Positions 1 through 8,544 of a stretch of 64,000 bases of DNA are shown piece after piece. The notes under the pieces were generated by a model, which ran no database searches, was not told where the DNA came from, and worked only from the letters and a program-made list of their open reading frames with translations. The stretch comes from JACCZR01 sp963830065 (GTDB taxonomy: Bacteria > Actinomycetota > Thermoleophilia > Solirubrobacterales > Thermoleophilaceae), in contig CAWHLA010000006.1 in assembly GCA_963830065.1 (NCBI GenBank), positions 62,001-126,000 on the forward strand, in the 5' to 3' direction. Within the stretch, counting starts at the first letter, position 1, and each line of letters opens with the position of its first letter. The position numbers and the translations under genes are program-made.

Positions 1-48
1 TCCCTCGCAGCGTCGCTGGAGACGGTGCTGGAGTCCTACCGCCCGTGA
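1..48 (+). CDS. C-terminal end of an upstream gene (partial)
   Basis: Frame 1 is open from the window edge to a TGA at 46-48 and encodes only the last 15 residues, ending ESYRP. The stop overlaps the GTG start of the next gene (GTGA), as at many junctions in this locus, so it is very probably the end of a co-transcribed gene. A glycosyltransferase is likely from context, but the fragment is too short to identify. Confidence 0.5.
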   Translation, partial: SLAASLETVLESYRP

Positions 49-965
49 CGCGCTGCGCCGTCTGCGACGGGCCGCTGGGGGCGCGCCGGATCGTCTCGCC
101 CGATCGCCTGCACGGGCTGCCGGGCAGCTCTGAGGTTCTCAGCTGCGCGCGCTGCGGGACCGGGCGCACGCTGCCGGTGATCGACGAGGAGGGCCTGGGC
201 GCGCTGTACCCCGCCTCGTACGCCCCGCACGCCTACGCCGAGGAACTCCGGGGCGCGTCCGCTCTGGCCGCCCGCGCCATCCACCGGTGGCAGGAGGCGC
301 GCATGCTCAGCACGCCGGCGCTCGCGCCCGCCGGCACGCTGCCGCCGGGCCGCGCCCTGGACGTCGGCTGCGGGCGCGGGGCGCTGGGGGCGGTGCTGAT
401 CGGGCGGGGCTGGAGGGTCGACGGCATCGAGCCCTCGCCCGACGCGGTCGAGGCGGCCCGGGGGCGGGGAGTCGACGCGCGGCCAGGCACGCTGAGCTCG
501 CTGACGCTGGACAACTCGGTCTACGACCTCGTCACGTTCATGCACTCGCTCGAGCACACGGTCGAGCCCGTTCGCGACCTCGAGCGCGCCGCCGGGGCCA
601 TGCGGCCCGGCGGGATGGTGGCTGTGACCGTGCCCAACTTCGGCGGGACGCAGGCCCGCCTGTTTCGCGGCCGCTGGTTTCACCTCGACGTGCCGCGCCA
701 CCGCCACCACTTCACCGGCGAGGGGCTGCGCGCGGCGATGCAGGCCGCCGGGCTGCGGGTGGAGCGCATCGCCACCTCCACCAGCGCGGTGGGCTTCGCG
801 GGCAGCCTCCAGTACGCGCTGGCCGGGCGCTGGGTGCTCCGCCAGGGCCTGGGACTGCGCATGACCAGCGCCGTGTCCCAGGCCACGTGGCCGCTGGCGC
901 GCGCGTTCGACTTAGCCTCGCGCGGAGGCGGCGACCTTCTGCACGCCGTGGCGCGCCGAGTCTGA
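45..965 (+). CDS. SAM-dependent methyltransferase with N-terminal zinc-ribbon-like segment
   Basis: A 306-residue class I methyltransferase of the Methyltransf_23 type. Residues 4-37 hold two CxxC pairs (C4/C7 and C34/C37), as in zinc-ribbon sugar methyltransferases. The SAM-binding motif LDVGCGRG is at about 105-112, and a conserved HLDVPRH segment lies in the C-terminal half. It is a paralogue of the gene at 19351-20283, which shares the Cys pairs and HLDVPRH. The GTG start overlaps the upstream stop by 4 nt. The 3' end overlaps the convergent glycosyltransferase by 54 nt. It probably O-methylates a nucleotide-sugar or glycan residue; the acceptor is not evident. Confidence 0.85.
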   Translation: MTRCAVCDGPLGARRIVSPDRLHGLPGSSEVLSCARCGTGRTLPVIDEEGLGALYPASYAPHAYAEELRGASALAARAIHRWQEARMLSTPALAPAGTLPPGRALDVGCGRGALGAVLIGRGWRVDGIEPSPDAVEAARGRGVDARPGTLSSLTLDNSVYDLVTFMHSLEHTVEPVRDLERAAGAMRPGGMVAVTVPNFGGTQARLFRGRWFHLDVPRHRHHFTGEGLRAAMQAAGLRVERIATSTSAVGFAGSLQYALAGRWVLRQGLGLRMTSAVSQATWPLARAFDLASRGGGDLLHAVARRV

Positions 966-2090
966 GAGCAGCCGCTCGTAGGCGGCCAGGTGCCGGCGGG
1001 CGCTGCGGTCCCAGCTGAACTCGACGGCGCGCCGGGGGCCCGCCTCGCGCAGCCGCTCGGCCTCCGCGCCGCCGGCCGTCAGGCGCCTGAGCGCGTCGGC
1101 GATCTCCGGGGTGCTCTCCGGATCCACGAGCAGCGCGGCGTCGCCGGCCACCTCCCTCAGCGACTCGATGTTCGAGCACGCCACCGGCACGCCCCGCCAC
1201 ATCGCCTCGAGCACGGGCAGCCCGAACCCCTCCGCACAGGAGGGGACCACCACGAACGCCGCCGCCCCGTACAGACCCTCCAGCTCCGCCGGGTCGATCC
1301 ATCCCAAGAAGCGGACGTCGTCGTCGATTCCCAGCCGGGCGGCCTGAGCGCGCAGCTCGTCCTCGTGCGGGGTGGAGTAGCCGCCCAGCACCAGCACGGG
1401 GCGCTCAGCTGCGGGCAGCGAGGCCAGCGCGTCGAGCAGACGGGCGAGGTTCTTGTGCGGGCGCTTGGCGGACAGGCTGAGGGCCACCGGCCGGTCGCCG
1501 ATCCGGTGGCGCGTGCGTACCTCCGTCTGGCTCTCGGCCTCCACCGGGGCGGCGGCACCCACGCCATGAGGTATCGCCTCCACCGCGCTCGGGTCCTTGT
1601 GGAGCAGGTCGATGATCTCCCGCTTGGAGGCCTCCGAGGGCGTGATGACCAGGTGCGACTGGAGCACGGCCAGCGGCACCAGCGCCTTCATGCCCCAGCC
1701 GGCGAAGCCGAGGTGGGCCTCGGGCCGGGTGCGGTAGTGCAGGTCGTGCACGGTCACCACCCGCCGCCGCGGTCCCCGGGCGGGAGCGGTGCCCCCGAGG
1801 CTGTGCAGGAGGTCCACGCGGTGCTCGCGAGTCAGCCGGGGCAGGAGCAACTGCTCCCCCCTCACCCACTGCGTGCGCCGGGTCGCGTTCACCGGCACGG
1901 TCACCGCCGGCATCAGCTCGTTCCAGGGAGCGGGCCCGGCCTCGGCCGCCTCGCGGTTGACGAACGCCGTGAAGCGCGTGTCCGGCTCGGCGGCCGCGAT
2001 CGCGGTGATCAGCTCCCGGGCGTATGTCTCCATGCCGCCCGTCTCGCCGGGCACCAGGTAAACGAGATTGAGCCCGACGTGCCCGGCCAT
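912..2090 (-). CDS. glycosyltransferase family 4 (GT-B fold)
   Basis: A 392-residue retaining GT-B glycosyltransferase. The N-terminal half has the acceptor-domain loop GETGGME (about 15-21). The C-terminal half has the nucleotide-sugar-binding region with K209 and K213 near SAKRPHKN and the EGFGLPVLEAM motif (about 287-297), whose two glutamates define the EX7E signature. No signal peptide or membrane segment is seen, so it probably acts at the inner face of the membrane on a lipid-linked acceptor. The ATG at 2090 fits a TACAGT -10 box ending 7 nt upstream, suggesting a leaderless mRNA. It is divergent from the GT2 gene at 2111 and convergent with the methyltransferase. Donor and acceptor are unknown. 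Confidence 0.88.
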   Translation of the reverse strand: MAGHVGLNLVYLVPGETGGMETYARELITAIAAAEPDTRFTAFVNREAAEAGPAPWNELMPAVTVPVNATRRTQWVRGEQLLLPRLTREHRVDLLHSLGGTAPARGPRRRVVTVHDLHYRTRPEAHLGFAGWGMKALVPLAVLQSHLVITPSEASKREIIDLLHKDPSAVEAIPHGVGAAAPVEAESQTEVRTRHRIGDRPVALSLSAKRPHKNLARLLDALASLPAAERPVLVLGGYSTPHEDELRAQAARLGIDDDVRFLGWIDPAELEGLYGAAAFVVVPSCAEGFGLPVLEAMWRGVPVACSNIESLREVAGDAALLVDPESTPEIADALRRLTAGGAEAERLREAGPRRAVEFSWDRSARRHLAAYERLLSDSARHGVQKVAASARG

Positions 2091-2097
2091 GCCCTTG

Positions 2098-2103
2098 ACT
2101 GTA
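2098..2103 (-). promoter_or_regulatory. -10 box TACAGT for the 912-2090 glycosyltransferase
   Basis: On the minus strand TACAGT is followed by 7 nt and then the ATG at 2090, the spacing expected when transcription starts at the start codon. The surrounding GACTGTAAGTC is nearly palindromic, so the divergent gene at 2111 may use the same element, although its own -10 match is poor. Confidence 0.5.
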
Positions 2104-2110
2104 AGTCCGA

Positions 2111-3064
2111 ATGGCCCCCTCGATCGACGTCGTCATCCCGGTGCACGGCGGCTGGGACCTGACCCGCCGCTGTCTGGAGACCCTGGCGGCACAGACCGCG
2201 CCCCACCGCGTGCTGGTGGTCGACAACGCCTCGCCCGACGACAGCGTCGACCGCGTGCGCGAGGAATGGCCCGGCGTCACGCTCGTTCCGATGGGCGCCA
2301 ACCGCGGCTACGGCGCGGCGGTGAACGCGGGCGCGGCGGCGGGCGAGGGCGAGGTCGTGGTGGTGCTCAACAACGACCTCGAGGCCGACCCGGAGTTCCT
2401 CGAGCGGCTGGTGGCGCCGCTGGCCTCCTCCGCCCGGCTGGGCATGACCGCGCCGCTGCTGCTGCGGCCCGGGCGCAACAAGGTGGACGGCGCGGGCCTG
2501 GTGGCCGACGCCACGCTGGCCGCCTGGCCACGCCTGCAGGGACGGCCGGCGACCGAAGCAGCGGCCTTCGACGGCGTCCTGGCCGGCCCCTCCGGCGCCG
2601 CGGGCGCCTTCCGGCGCGAGGCGCTCGAGGCAGCCGACGGCTTCGACGAGCGGATCTTCCTCTACGGCGAGGACCTCGACGTGGTGCTGCGCATACGGGC
2701 GGCGGGCTGGGAGACCGCGCTGGTGCGCGACGCGGTGGCCGTGCACGTGGGCGGCGCCACCACCGGGCGGCGGTCGAAGTGGCAGCGGCGTCATTTCGCC
2801 TTCGCCCGCGGCTACCTGCTGCGCCGCTGGGGGGTGCTGCGCACTCGCGCGGCGGCACGCACGCTGGCCCTGGAGACGGCGGTGGCGGTGGGCGACCTGG
2901 CCGCCTCGCGCGACCTGGCCGCCCTGCGCGGACGCGTCGCGGGGTGGCGGTCAGCGCGCGGGTTGCCGCGGCACGAGCTGCCCACGGCCGCGCTCGACCC
3001 GATGGGGTGGCGCGAGAACGTACGGCGACGCCGCGGCGACTACGCCGACGCCGCCGACAGCTGA
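2111..3064 (+). CDS. glycosyltransferase family 2 (rhamnosyltransferase-like)
   Basis: A 317-residue GT-A enzyme. The N-terminus has the GT2 opening VVIPVHGG and the nucleotide-binding DNASPDDS stretch. The metal-binding region reads NNDLEADP (the NND replaces the usual DDD, as in rhamnosyltransferase-like GT2 proteins). FLYGEDLDVVLR is the typical acceptor-side ED motif. The C-terminus is basic. The start codons of this gene and the divergent neighbour are only 20 nt apart. Its last 25 nt overlap the convergent gene at 3040. The sugar transferred cannot be told from sequence. Confidence 0.87.
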   Translation: MAPSIDVVIPVHGGWDLTRRCLETLAAQTAPHRVLVVDNASPDDSVDRVREEWPGVTLVPMGANRGYGAAVNAGAAAGEGEVVVVLNNDLEADPEFLERLVAPLASSARLGMTAPLLLRPGRNKVDGAGLVADATLAAWPRLQGRPATEAAAFDGVLAGPSGAAGAFRREALEAADGFDERIFLYGEDLDVVLRIRAAGWETALVRDAVAVHVGGATTGRRSKWQRRHFAFARGYLLRRWGVLRTRAAARTLALETAVAVGDLAASRDLAALRGRVAGWRSARGLPRHELPTAALDPMGWRENVRRRRGDYADAADS

Positions 3065-4656
3065 TCGATCAGGTCGAGCGCGCGCTCGGTGGGGCTCGGC
3101 TCGCCCACCACGCCCAGCGCTTCGGCCAGCTCCTCTTGCGGCAGCTCGCCCTCCCGCTCGAAGGGAGCGGGCAGCTCACCGCCGGTGACGTTCAGGAACG
3201 TGGTCCGCAGCCCGGAGACGCCCGCCTGAAGGGTGGCGGTGGACACGCCCCCCACGCAGGCGTCGCACTCCTCCAGCAGCTGCGCCAGCGGCGTGCGCAC
3301 GTCCACCCTCGCCCGTAGCGAAGAGTCGTCGGGCACCAAGCGCAGGAGCGCATCGGGACTCGGCTCGAGCGGGTGCGGACGCAGCACCACCTCGCTCCCC
3401 GGCCGCTCCCGCTCGACAAGGCGCAGCGACTCCGCCACGAAACGCTGGCTCACGCGCGCGTCCCAGCGGGCGGAGAACACGGTGGGGCTCTGCACCAACG
3501 CGAGCGTGGGGCCGCCGCGCCGCGGCTTGGCGGGCGAGGGCGCCGGCGGCGCCGCCGGGTTGCCCGTGACGGTGGCCCCGCGGCCGTGGCGCTCGCGGAC
3601 CTCGCCGGCGTCGCGCTCGGACCAGGCGGCGGTGTGGTCGGCCTCGCCCTTGTCGGGGTCGTTGGGCTCGGGCGCGTAGCCGTGCTGCACCAGCAGCGAA
3701 GGCACCCCGGCCGCCCGCGACGCGCTGAGCAGCGTGCGGACGCTGGACAGGCTGTCGAAGGGGATGACCACGACCTCGATCCGCCCGGTGGCCAGGGCCC
3801 GGGCGTAGCGGTCCACCAGCGCGAGCGTCCCCGGCGCCCGCCGGGTCAGCAGCTCGAGCGCCCGCTCGTGCGCGAGCTGCGCGGCGGGCTCTTCGACTGG
3901 AGCCACTGCCGTGGCCGCACGCAGCGCGGCAGCCACCTTCGCCGCCGAGCGCCGCCGGCGCACGCCGCCGGGCACTCCCACCCAGCCTCCGCGAGCGAGC
4001 GCGCGCATGACGCCGGGGCGGCCGAGCGCGGGCAGCGAGGCGGGGTCGAGCACCGGCTCGCGACCGCCGGGACGAGCGAGCCCCTTCACCACCGGAAGCG
4101 AGGTCGGGGCGTTCACCACCAGCACGCTCCCGCGGATCCGCTGGGGCGCGCCGGCGCCGGATGCGATCAGCGCTCGCTGCAGCCCGGAGAGCGCGCTGAG
4201 CGGGTCGGGCACCTCGAGCTCGGCCACGCCCGCGGCCTCCACCTGACAGCCCAGGGGGGCCAGCGCGTCGACGAGCGCGGCCACGGTGCGGGCGTCGAGC
4301 CCGTGGGTCTCGAGCTGAACGGGCCCCAGCCCCGCCACGGCGGCGCGCACGGACGCCAGCATCCGCTCCACGGGCAGGAACGCGTCGCGGTACAGCTCGA
4401 CCTCCCAGATCCATCCGAGGTCGGCGCCCTCCACGGTCAGCGCCTCGCGCCGCTCGTCGACCCACGCCCGGGTGGCCGCGCGAGCCCGGTCCTCCACCTG
4501 CACCCGGGCGGGGAAGTCCAGCCAGTCATCGAGCAGCACGCCGTCGGGCACCGACACGGTGCGGGCCGCTGGACAGGCCGCCAGCAGGTGACGCCCCCGG
4601 TCGAGCCCGGGGGGAGCCTGGTCGAGCCCGGGCCAGAGGTGCAGCCGGCCGCTCAC
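3040..4656 (-). CDS. putative surface-glycan transferase in the pseudaminic acid cluster
   Basis: A 538-residue protein, last in the minus-strand order pseB-pseF-this gene. Its GTG start (4656) overlaps the pseF stop by GTGA, so it is translationally coupled to CMP-sugar synthesis. The C-terminal half has features of capsule-type GT-B transferases (the KpsS/polysialyltransferase-like fold group): a buried VQHG motif, a VVLRPHP motif and a GGVSTATLQAG phosphate-binding-like stretch. The N-terminal half is variable and matches nothing I recognise. From context I infer that it transfers the CMP-activated nonulosonic acid made by the neighbouring genes to a glycan; no Maf-type flagellin transferase is present. 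Function is inferred, not shown. Confidence 0.6.
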   Translation of the reverse strand: MSGRLHLWPGLDQAPPGLDRGRHLLAACPAARTVSVPDGVLLDDWLDFPARVQVEDRARAATRAWVDERREALTVEGADLGWIWEVELYRDAFLPVERMLASVRAAVAGLGPVQLETHGLDARTVAALVDALAPLGCQVEAAGVAELEVPDPLSALSGLQRALIASGAGAPQRIRGSVLVVNAPTSLPVVKGLARPGGREPVLDPASLPALGRPGVMRALARGGWVGVPGGVRRRRSAAKVAAALRAATAVAPVEEPAAQLAHERALELLTRRAPGTLALVDRYARALATGRIEVVVIPFDSLSSVRTLLSASRAAGVPSLLVQHGYAPEPNDPDKGEADHTAAWSERDAGEVRERHGRGATVTGNPAAPPAPSPAKPRRGGPTLALVQSPTVFSARWDARVSQRFVAESLRLVERERPGSEVVLRPHPLEPSPDALLRLVPDDSSLRARVDVRTPLAQLLEECDACVGGVSTATLQAGVSGLRTTFLNVTGGELPAPFEREGELPQEELAEALGVVGEPSPTERALDLIDQLSAASA

Positions 4657-5327
4657 GCCAGCGCGTCGGCCGCGGCCACCAGCTCGGCCAGCGAGGCGTC
4701 GGGCCCGGTGGCGCCCACAACGGCTCGCAGGCGCTCGAGGTCCTCCGCCGTATCGAGCGTCAGGCGAACGTCGGGCCGCGGCGGGTCGAGCGTGACCGCG
4801 CGCTGGGGAAAGCGTTCGGGCCGGGAGCGGACGAACGGCGTCACGTGCTCGCGGTCGTAGGGCTCGGTCGCCTCGGCGTCCGCGGCCAGCAGCGCGTCGG
4901 CGCTCACCACCTCGGTGTCCATCCCCACCGGGTAGGTGCGCGGCTCGATGACGTTCGCGACGTAGTCCGCCTCGCCCGCCCGCCAGGCGGCAACCACCTC
5001 GTCCACCACCGCTGGGTCGATCAAAGGGCAGTCGGCGGTGACGCGAACCAGCCCCTCGAACCCGAGATCGCGCGCAGCGATGGCGTAGCGGCCGAGAACG
5101 TCTGCCAGCGGCCCGCGCACCACACGCGCCGGGGCGGCCTCTGCAACCGGGTCGTCGCCGGGCTCGTCCGAGGTCGCGACGACCACCCCCGCCAGCTCGC
5201 GCGAATCCCTCAGCCGGCTGACGACCCACTCGAGGACAGGCCGTCCGCCGAGGTCGGCCAGCACCTTGCCCGGCAGCCGCGTCGAGCTCATGCGCGCCTG
5301 GACCACCGCCACCGGGGCCGGGCGCAT
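4653..5327 (-). CDS. pseF: cytidylyltransferase, probable CMP-pseudaminic acid synthetase (SpsF/PseF type)
   Basis: A 224-residue member of the CTP_transf_3 (NeuA/KdsB/SpsF) family. The N-terminal VVQARMSSTRLPGK is the nucleotide-binding signature, followed by RVTADCPLIDP (metal and sugar contacts) and a YPVGMDTEV segment typical of SpsF-like members. It would join CMP from CTP to the nonulosonic acid, the last step before transfer. The ATG at 5327 lies 2 nt after the pseB stop, and the 3' end overlaps the next gene by 4 nt. SpsF-like proteins serve several sugars; the PseB/C/I/G neighbours make CMP-pseudaminate (or a close isomer) the best guess. Confidence 0.75.
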   Translation of the reverse strand: MRPAPVAVVQARMSSTRLPGKVLADLGGRPVLEWVVSRLRDSRELAGVVVATSDEPGDDPVAEAAPARVVRGPLADVLGRYAIAARDLGFEGLVRVTADCPLIDPAVVDEVVAAWRAGEADYVANVIEPRTYPVGMDTEVVSADALLAADAEATEPYDREHVTPFVRSRPERFPQRAVTLDPPRPDVRLTLDTAEDLERLRAVVGATGPDASLAELVAAADALA

Positions 5328-5329
5328 CG

Positions 5330-6325
5330 CTACGAGTAGGTCGGGAGGCCCTCGGCGAGGACGCGGATCTCGTCCTCGCCCAGCCACTGGTCGTTGGTCT
5401 CGCTCGAGTAGCGAAAGCCGGGCGGGAGCTCGTCGCCGCGGGCGAAGTCCTCGTCGCGCCAGAAGGGGAACTGCGGGTAGATCGCGTAGTGGTCGTCGAA
5501 GCCCGACGCGTTGCGCGACTCGTCCTCGGTGATCAGCACCTCGTGGATCTTCTCGCCGGGCCGGATGCCGGTGATCTCGCGCTCGGCGTCGGGCGCCAGC
5601 GCGCGGGCGATGTCCTCCACCCGCATGCTCGGGATCTTGGGCACGAAGGTCTCGCCGCCCTCCATCCACGCCAGCGAGTCGACCACCAGCTTCACCGCCT
5701 GCTGGAGGGTGATCCAGAACCGGGTCATGGCCGGGTCGGTGATCGTGAGCTTGCCCTCCTGGGCCTGCTTCTTGAAGATCGGGATGACGCTGCCGCGGCT
5801 GCCCATCACGTTGCCGTAGCGCACCGACGCGAAGCGGGCGGGCGAGTGTCCGGCGTAGGCGTTGCCCTGGGCGATGATCTTCTCCGCGCACAGCTTGGTG
5901 GCGCCGTAGAGGTTGGCCGGGTTGACCGCCTTGTCGGTGCTCAGCGACAGCGTCAGCGGGACGTCGCCGGTGATGGACGCGGAGACCACGTTCTCGGCGC
6001 CGACCACGTTGGTCTGGACCGCCTCGAACGGGTTGTACTCGCAGGCCGGGACCTGCTTGAGCGCCGCGGCGTGCACCAGCACGTCCACCCCGCGGCAGGC
6101 CATGGTGAGCCGCTCGGCGTTGCGGACGTCGCCGAGGAAGAAGCGCACTCGTGAGTCGTTCCAGCGGCGGTCGAGCTCCCACTGCTTGAGCTCGTCACGC
6201 GAGTAGACGCGCACCGCGGCCGGCTCGTGGTGCTCGAGCAGCTCCTCGACGAAAGCGGTGCCGAAAGAGCCGGTGCCGCCGGTGACGAGCACCACCTTGT
6301 CCTTGAGTTGCGGGCTCGGGGCCAT
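5330..6325 (-). CDS. pseB: UDP-N-acetylglucosamine 4,6-dehydratase (inverting), PseB
   Basis: A 331-residue extended SDR that dehydrates and C5-epimerises UDP-GlcNAc, the first step to pseudaminic acid. The NAD-binding TGGTGSFG is near the N-terminus. The PseB-specific YSRDELKQWE follows, which distinguishes it from retaining 4,6-dehydratases. The active-site YGATK (YxxxK) and the GNVMGSRGSVIPIF segment are intact. I chose the ATG at 6325 over one 36 nt upstream because a TATAGT -10 box ends 9 nt before it. It heads the minus-strand unit pseB-pseF-transferase and is divergent from pseC. Confidence 0.92.
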   Translation of the reverse strand: MAPSPQLKDKVVLVTGGTGSFGTAFVEELLEHHEPAAVRVYSRDELKQWELDRRWNDSRVRFFLGDVRNAERLTMACRGVDVLVHAAALKQVPACEYNPFEAVQTNVVGAENVVSASITGDVPLTLSLSTDKAVNPANLYGATKLCAEKIIAQGNAYAGHSPARFASVRYGNVMGSRGSVIPIFKKQAQEGKLTITDPAMTRFWITLQQAVKLVVDSLAWMEGGETFVPKIPSMRVEDIARALAPDAEREITGIRPGEKIHEVLITEDESRNASGFDDHYAIYPQFPFWRDEDFARGDELPPGFRYSSETNDQWLGEDEIRVLAEGLPTYS

Positions 6326-6334
6326 GCGGCGGCG

Positions 6335-6340
6335 ACTATA
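6335..6340 (-). promoter_or_regulatory. -10 box TATAGT for pseB
   Basis: TATAGT on the minus strand ends 9 nt before the pseB ATG at 6325, so the transcript would begin at or next to the start codon. It is the closest match to the TATAAT consensus among the boxes noted here. No clear -35 element is visible. Confidence 0.55.
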
Positions 6341-6360
6341 GGGCGCGTGCGCCTCTCCCA

Positions 6361-6366
6361 TAGGGT
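6361..6366 (+). promoter_or_regulatory. -10 box TAGGGT for pseC
   Basis: TAGGGT ends 6 nt before the pseC ATG at 6373, predicting a leaderless transcript. With the minus-strand box at 6335-6340 it makes the 47-nt pseB/pseC gap a compact divergent promoter. Confidence 0.5.
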
Positions 6367-6372
6367 GCGGCG

Positions 6373-7498
6373 ATGGACCCGATCCCCTACGGGCGGCAGT
6401 CGGTCGACGCTCGCGACGTCGAGCGCGTGACCGAGGTCCTGGCCGGCGACTGGCTCACCCAGGGCCCCTCTGTGACCGCCTTCGAGGAGGCCGTCGCCGA
6501 GCGCTGCGACGTCCCCCACGCGGTGGCGTTCTCGTCCGGGACGGCCGCCCTGCACGGGGCCGCGTTCGCTGCCGGCGTGGGCCCGGGCGACACTTCGCTG
6601 ACCAGCGCCCTGACGTTCGCCGCCAGCGCCAACTGCAGCGTGTACCTGGGCGCCGAGCCTGCCTTCGCGGACATCGATCCGGCCACGCTGAACATGAGCG
6701 CCGAGACCGCCAGGACGGTGCCCGCCCGGGTGGTGATCCCGGTCGACTTCGCCGGGCTGCCCGCTCCGGTGCAGGAGATCCGCGCGGCGGTCGGCGACGA
6801 GGTCGCGCTCATCGCCGACGCCGCCCACTCGCTCGGCGCCCGGCACCCCGACGGCCGTCCGGTCGGCTGCTGCGACCACGAGGACCTCGCGGTCTTCTCC
6901 TTCCACCCGGTCAAGCCGGTGACGTCGTGCGAGGGCGGGATGGTCACCACCCGCTCCGACGAGCCGGGCCGACCGCCTGCGCCGCTTCCGCTCGCACGGC
7001 TTCGTGCGCGAGGCCGACCGGCTGCGCCGTCCCGACGAGGGCGCCTGGTACCACGAGCAGCACGACCTGGGCTTCAACTACCGGCTCAGCGACGTGCACA
7101 GCGCACTGGGCCTGTCGCAGCTGGATCGCCTCGACGAGTTCATCGAGGCGCGCAACGCGGTGGCCCGGCGCTACCGGGATGGCCTCGCCGGCGTGGAGTC
7201 GATCGAGCTGCCGCCGGCCGCCCCGGAGGGAGGGCGGCACGGCTACCACCTGTTCGTGATCCGCCACCCCGAGCGACGCCGGCTGTACGACGCGCTGCGC
7301 GCGGAGGGCATCCTGGTACAGGTGCACTACCTGCCGGTCTACTGGCACCCGTACTACGAGGACCGCTGGGGCTTCGCGGAGGGCCTGTGCCCCGAGGCGG
7401 AGGCCTACTACCGCACCTGCCTCTCGCTGCCGTGCTTCCCCTCGCTGACCGAGGCCGACCAGGACCGCGTGATCGAAGCGGTGAAGAGGCTGGCGTGA
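6373..7498 (+). CDS. pseC: UDP-4-amino-4,6-dideoxy-L-AltNAc aminotransferase PseC (frameshifted)
   Basis: A DegT/DnrJ/EryC1-family PLP aminotransferase, the second pseudaminic acid enzyme. The first part (to about 6960) carries the SSGTAALHGA cofactor loop and SFHPVKP with the PLP lysine K181. The rest, from FRSHGFVREADRLRRP to VIEAVKRLA, continues in the next frame. Dropping one G from the GGG at 6966-6968 restores one reading frame of 374 residues, the normal family length. The flanking motifs are undamaged, so a sequencing error or very recent mutation is more likely than decay. If read without correction, the first frame runs on into the downstream pseI gene by chance. The 3' end overlaps pseI by GTGA. 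Confidence 0.85.
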
Positions 7499-8544
7499 GC
7501 TTCCCGCCGGAGTTCGAGATCGGCGGGCGCGCGGTCGGGGGCGAGCACCCGACCTGGGTGATCGCCGAGATCGGCGCCAACCACAACCGCGACATGGGCA
7601 CCGCGCGCGAGCTGATCGACGCCGCTGCCGCCGCGGGCGCCGACGCCGTCAAGTTCCAGACCTACTCCGGCGACCGCATCTACTCGCGCAAGACGCCGAC
7701 CTTCGACTACCTGAAGAGCGACGAGCCGCCGGCCGAGCTCCTGGAGCGGATCTCGCTCCCACGCGACTGGCAGGCGCCGCTGGCCGACCACGCCGCCTCG
7801 CGCGGGGTGCAGTTCTTCTCCAGCCCGTTCGACGCCGAAGCGGTGATCGAGCTGGCCGAGATCGGCGTGCCGGCGCTGAAGATCGCCTCGTTCGAGATCG
7901 TCGACCTGCCTCTGATCGAGGTGGCCGCGGCCACCGGACTGCCGTTGATCATCTCCACCGGCATGGCCGTGCTCGGCGAGGTCGAGGACGCGCTGGGCGC
8001 GGCGCGGCGTGGCGGCGCCACCGCGGTCGGGCTGATGCAGACCACCTCGGTCTACCCAGCGCCCGCAGAACGGGCGAACCTGCGCGCGATAGAGACCATG
8101 CGCTCCGCCTTCGGTGTGCCGGTCGGGCTGTCCGACCACACCGAAGGCACCGCGGTGCCGATCGCCGCTGCCGCGCTGGGCGCCGCCTTCGTGGAAAAGC
8201 ACTTCACGCTCGACCGCACGATGGAGGGGCCCGACCACCCCTTCGCGCTGGAGCCCGAGGAGCTGCGCGCGATGGTCGACGGCATCCGCGCCGCTCAGGC
8301 TGCGCTGGGCAACGGGCGCAAGGAAGGGCCGAGCGAGGAGGAGCGCCACGAGATGTACACGCTGGCCCGCCGCAGCCTGATCCTGACGCGCGACCTGCCC
8401 GCGGGAACCGTGCTGGAGCGCGACATGATCACCGTCAAGCGCCCGGGCTTCGGCATCGCGCCCAAGCACCTCGAGCTGGTGCTCGGACGGCCGCTGAAGG
8501 CCGACGCCGAGGCCGACGACATCCTCACCTGGGAGATGCTCTGA
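7495..8544 (+). CDS. pseI: pseudaminic acid synthase PseI (NeuB family)
   Basis: A 349-residue NeuB-family synthase that condenses phosphoenolpyruvate with the free 6-deoxy-diacetamido hexose to form the nonulosonic acid. The TIM barrel starts with WVIAEIGANHN (about 21-31). The central KFQTYS, SSPFD, STGM and GLSDHTEG motifs are present, and a C-terminal SAF (antifreeze-like) domain begins around residue 285 (RRSLILTRDLPAG). The GTG start (7495) overlaps the pseC stop by 4 nt. The GPDHPFALEP region is closer to PseI/LegI than to sialic acid synthases; PseB and PseG next to it favour PseI. Confidence 0.88.
   Translation: MSFPPEFEIGGRAVGGEHPTWVIAEIGANHNRDMGTARELIDAAAAAGADAVKFQTYSGDRIYSRKTPTFDYLKSDEPPAELLERISLPRDWQAPLADHAASRGVQFFSSPFDAEAVIELAEIGVPALKIASFEIVDLPLIEVAAATGLPLIISTGMAVLGEVEDALGAARRGGATAVGLMQTTSVYPAPAERANLRAIETMRSAFGVPVGLSDHTEGTAVPIAAAALGAAFVEKHFTLDRTMEGPDHPFALEPEELRAMVDGIRAAQAALGNGRKEGPSEEERHEMYTLARRSLILTRDLPAGTVLERDMITVKRPGFGIAPKHLELVLGRPLKADAEADDILTWEML

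Noticed and set aside
6373..8544. A single open frame that could be read as a PseC-PseI fusion of 723 residues
   Set aside because: The stretch from about 6970 to 7494 in this frame is Arg/Pro-rich nonsense, while the true PseC C-terminus is in the next frame. The link to pseI in the same frame is a by-product of the frameshift.
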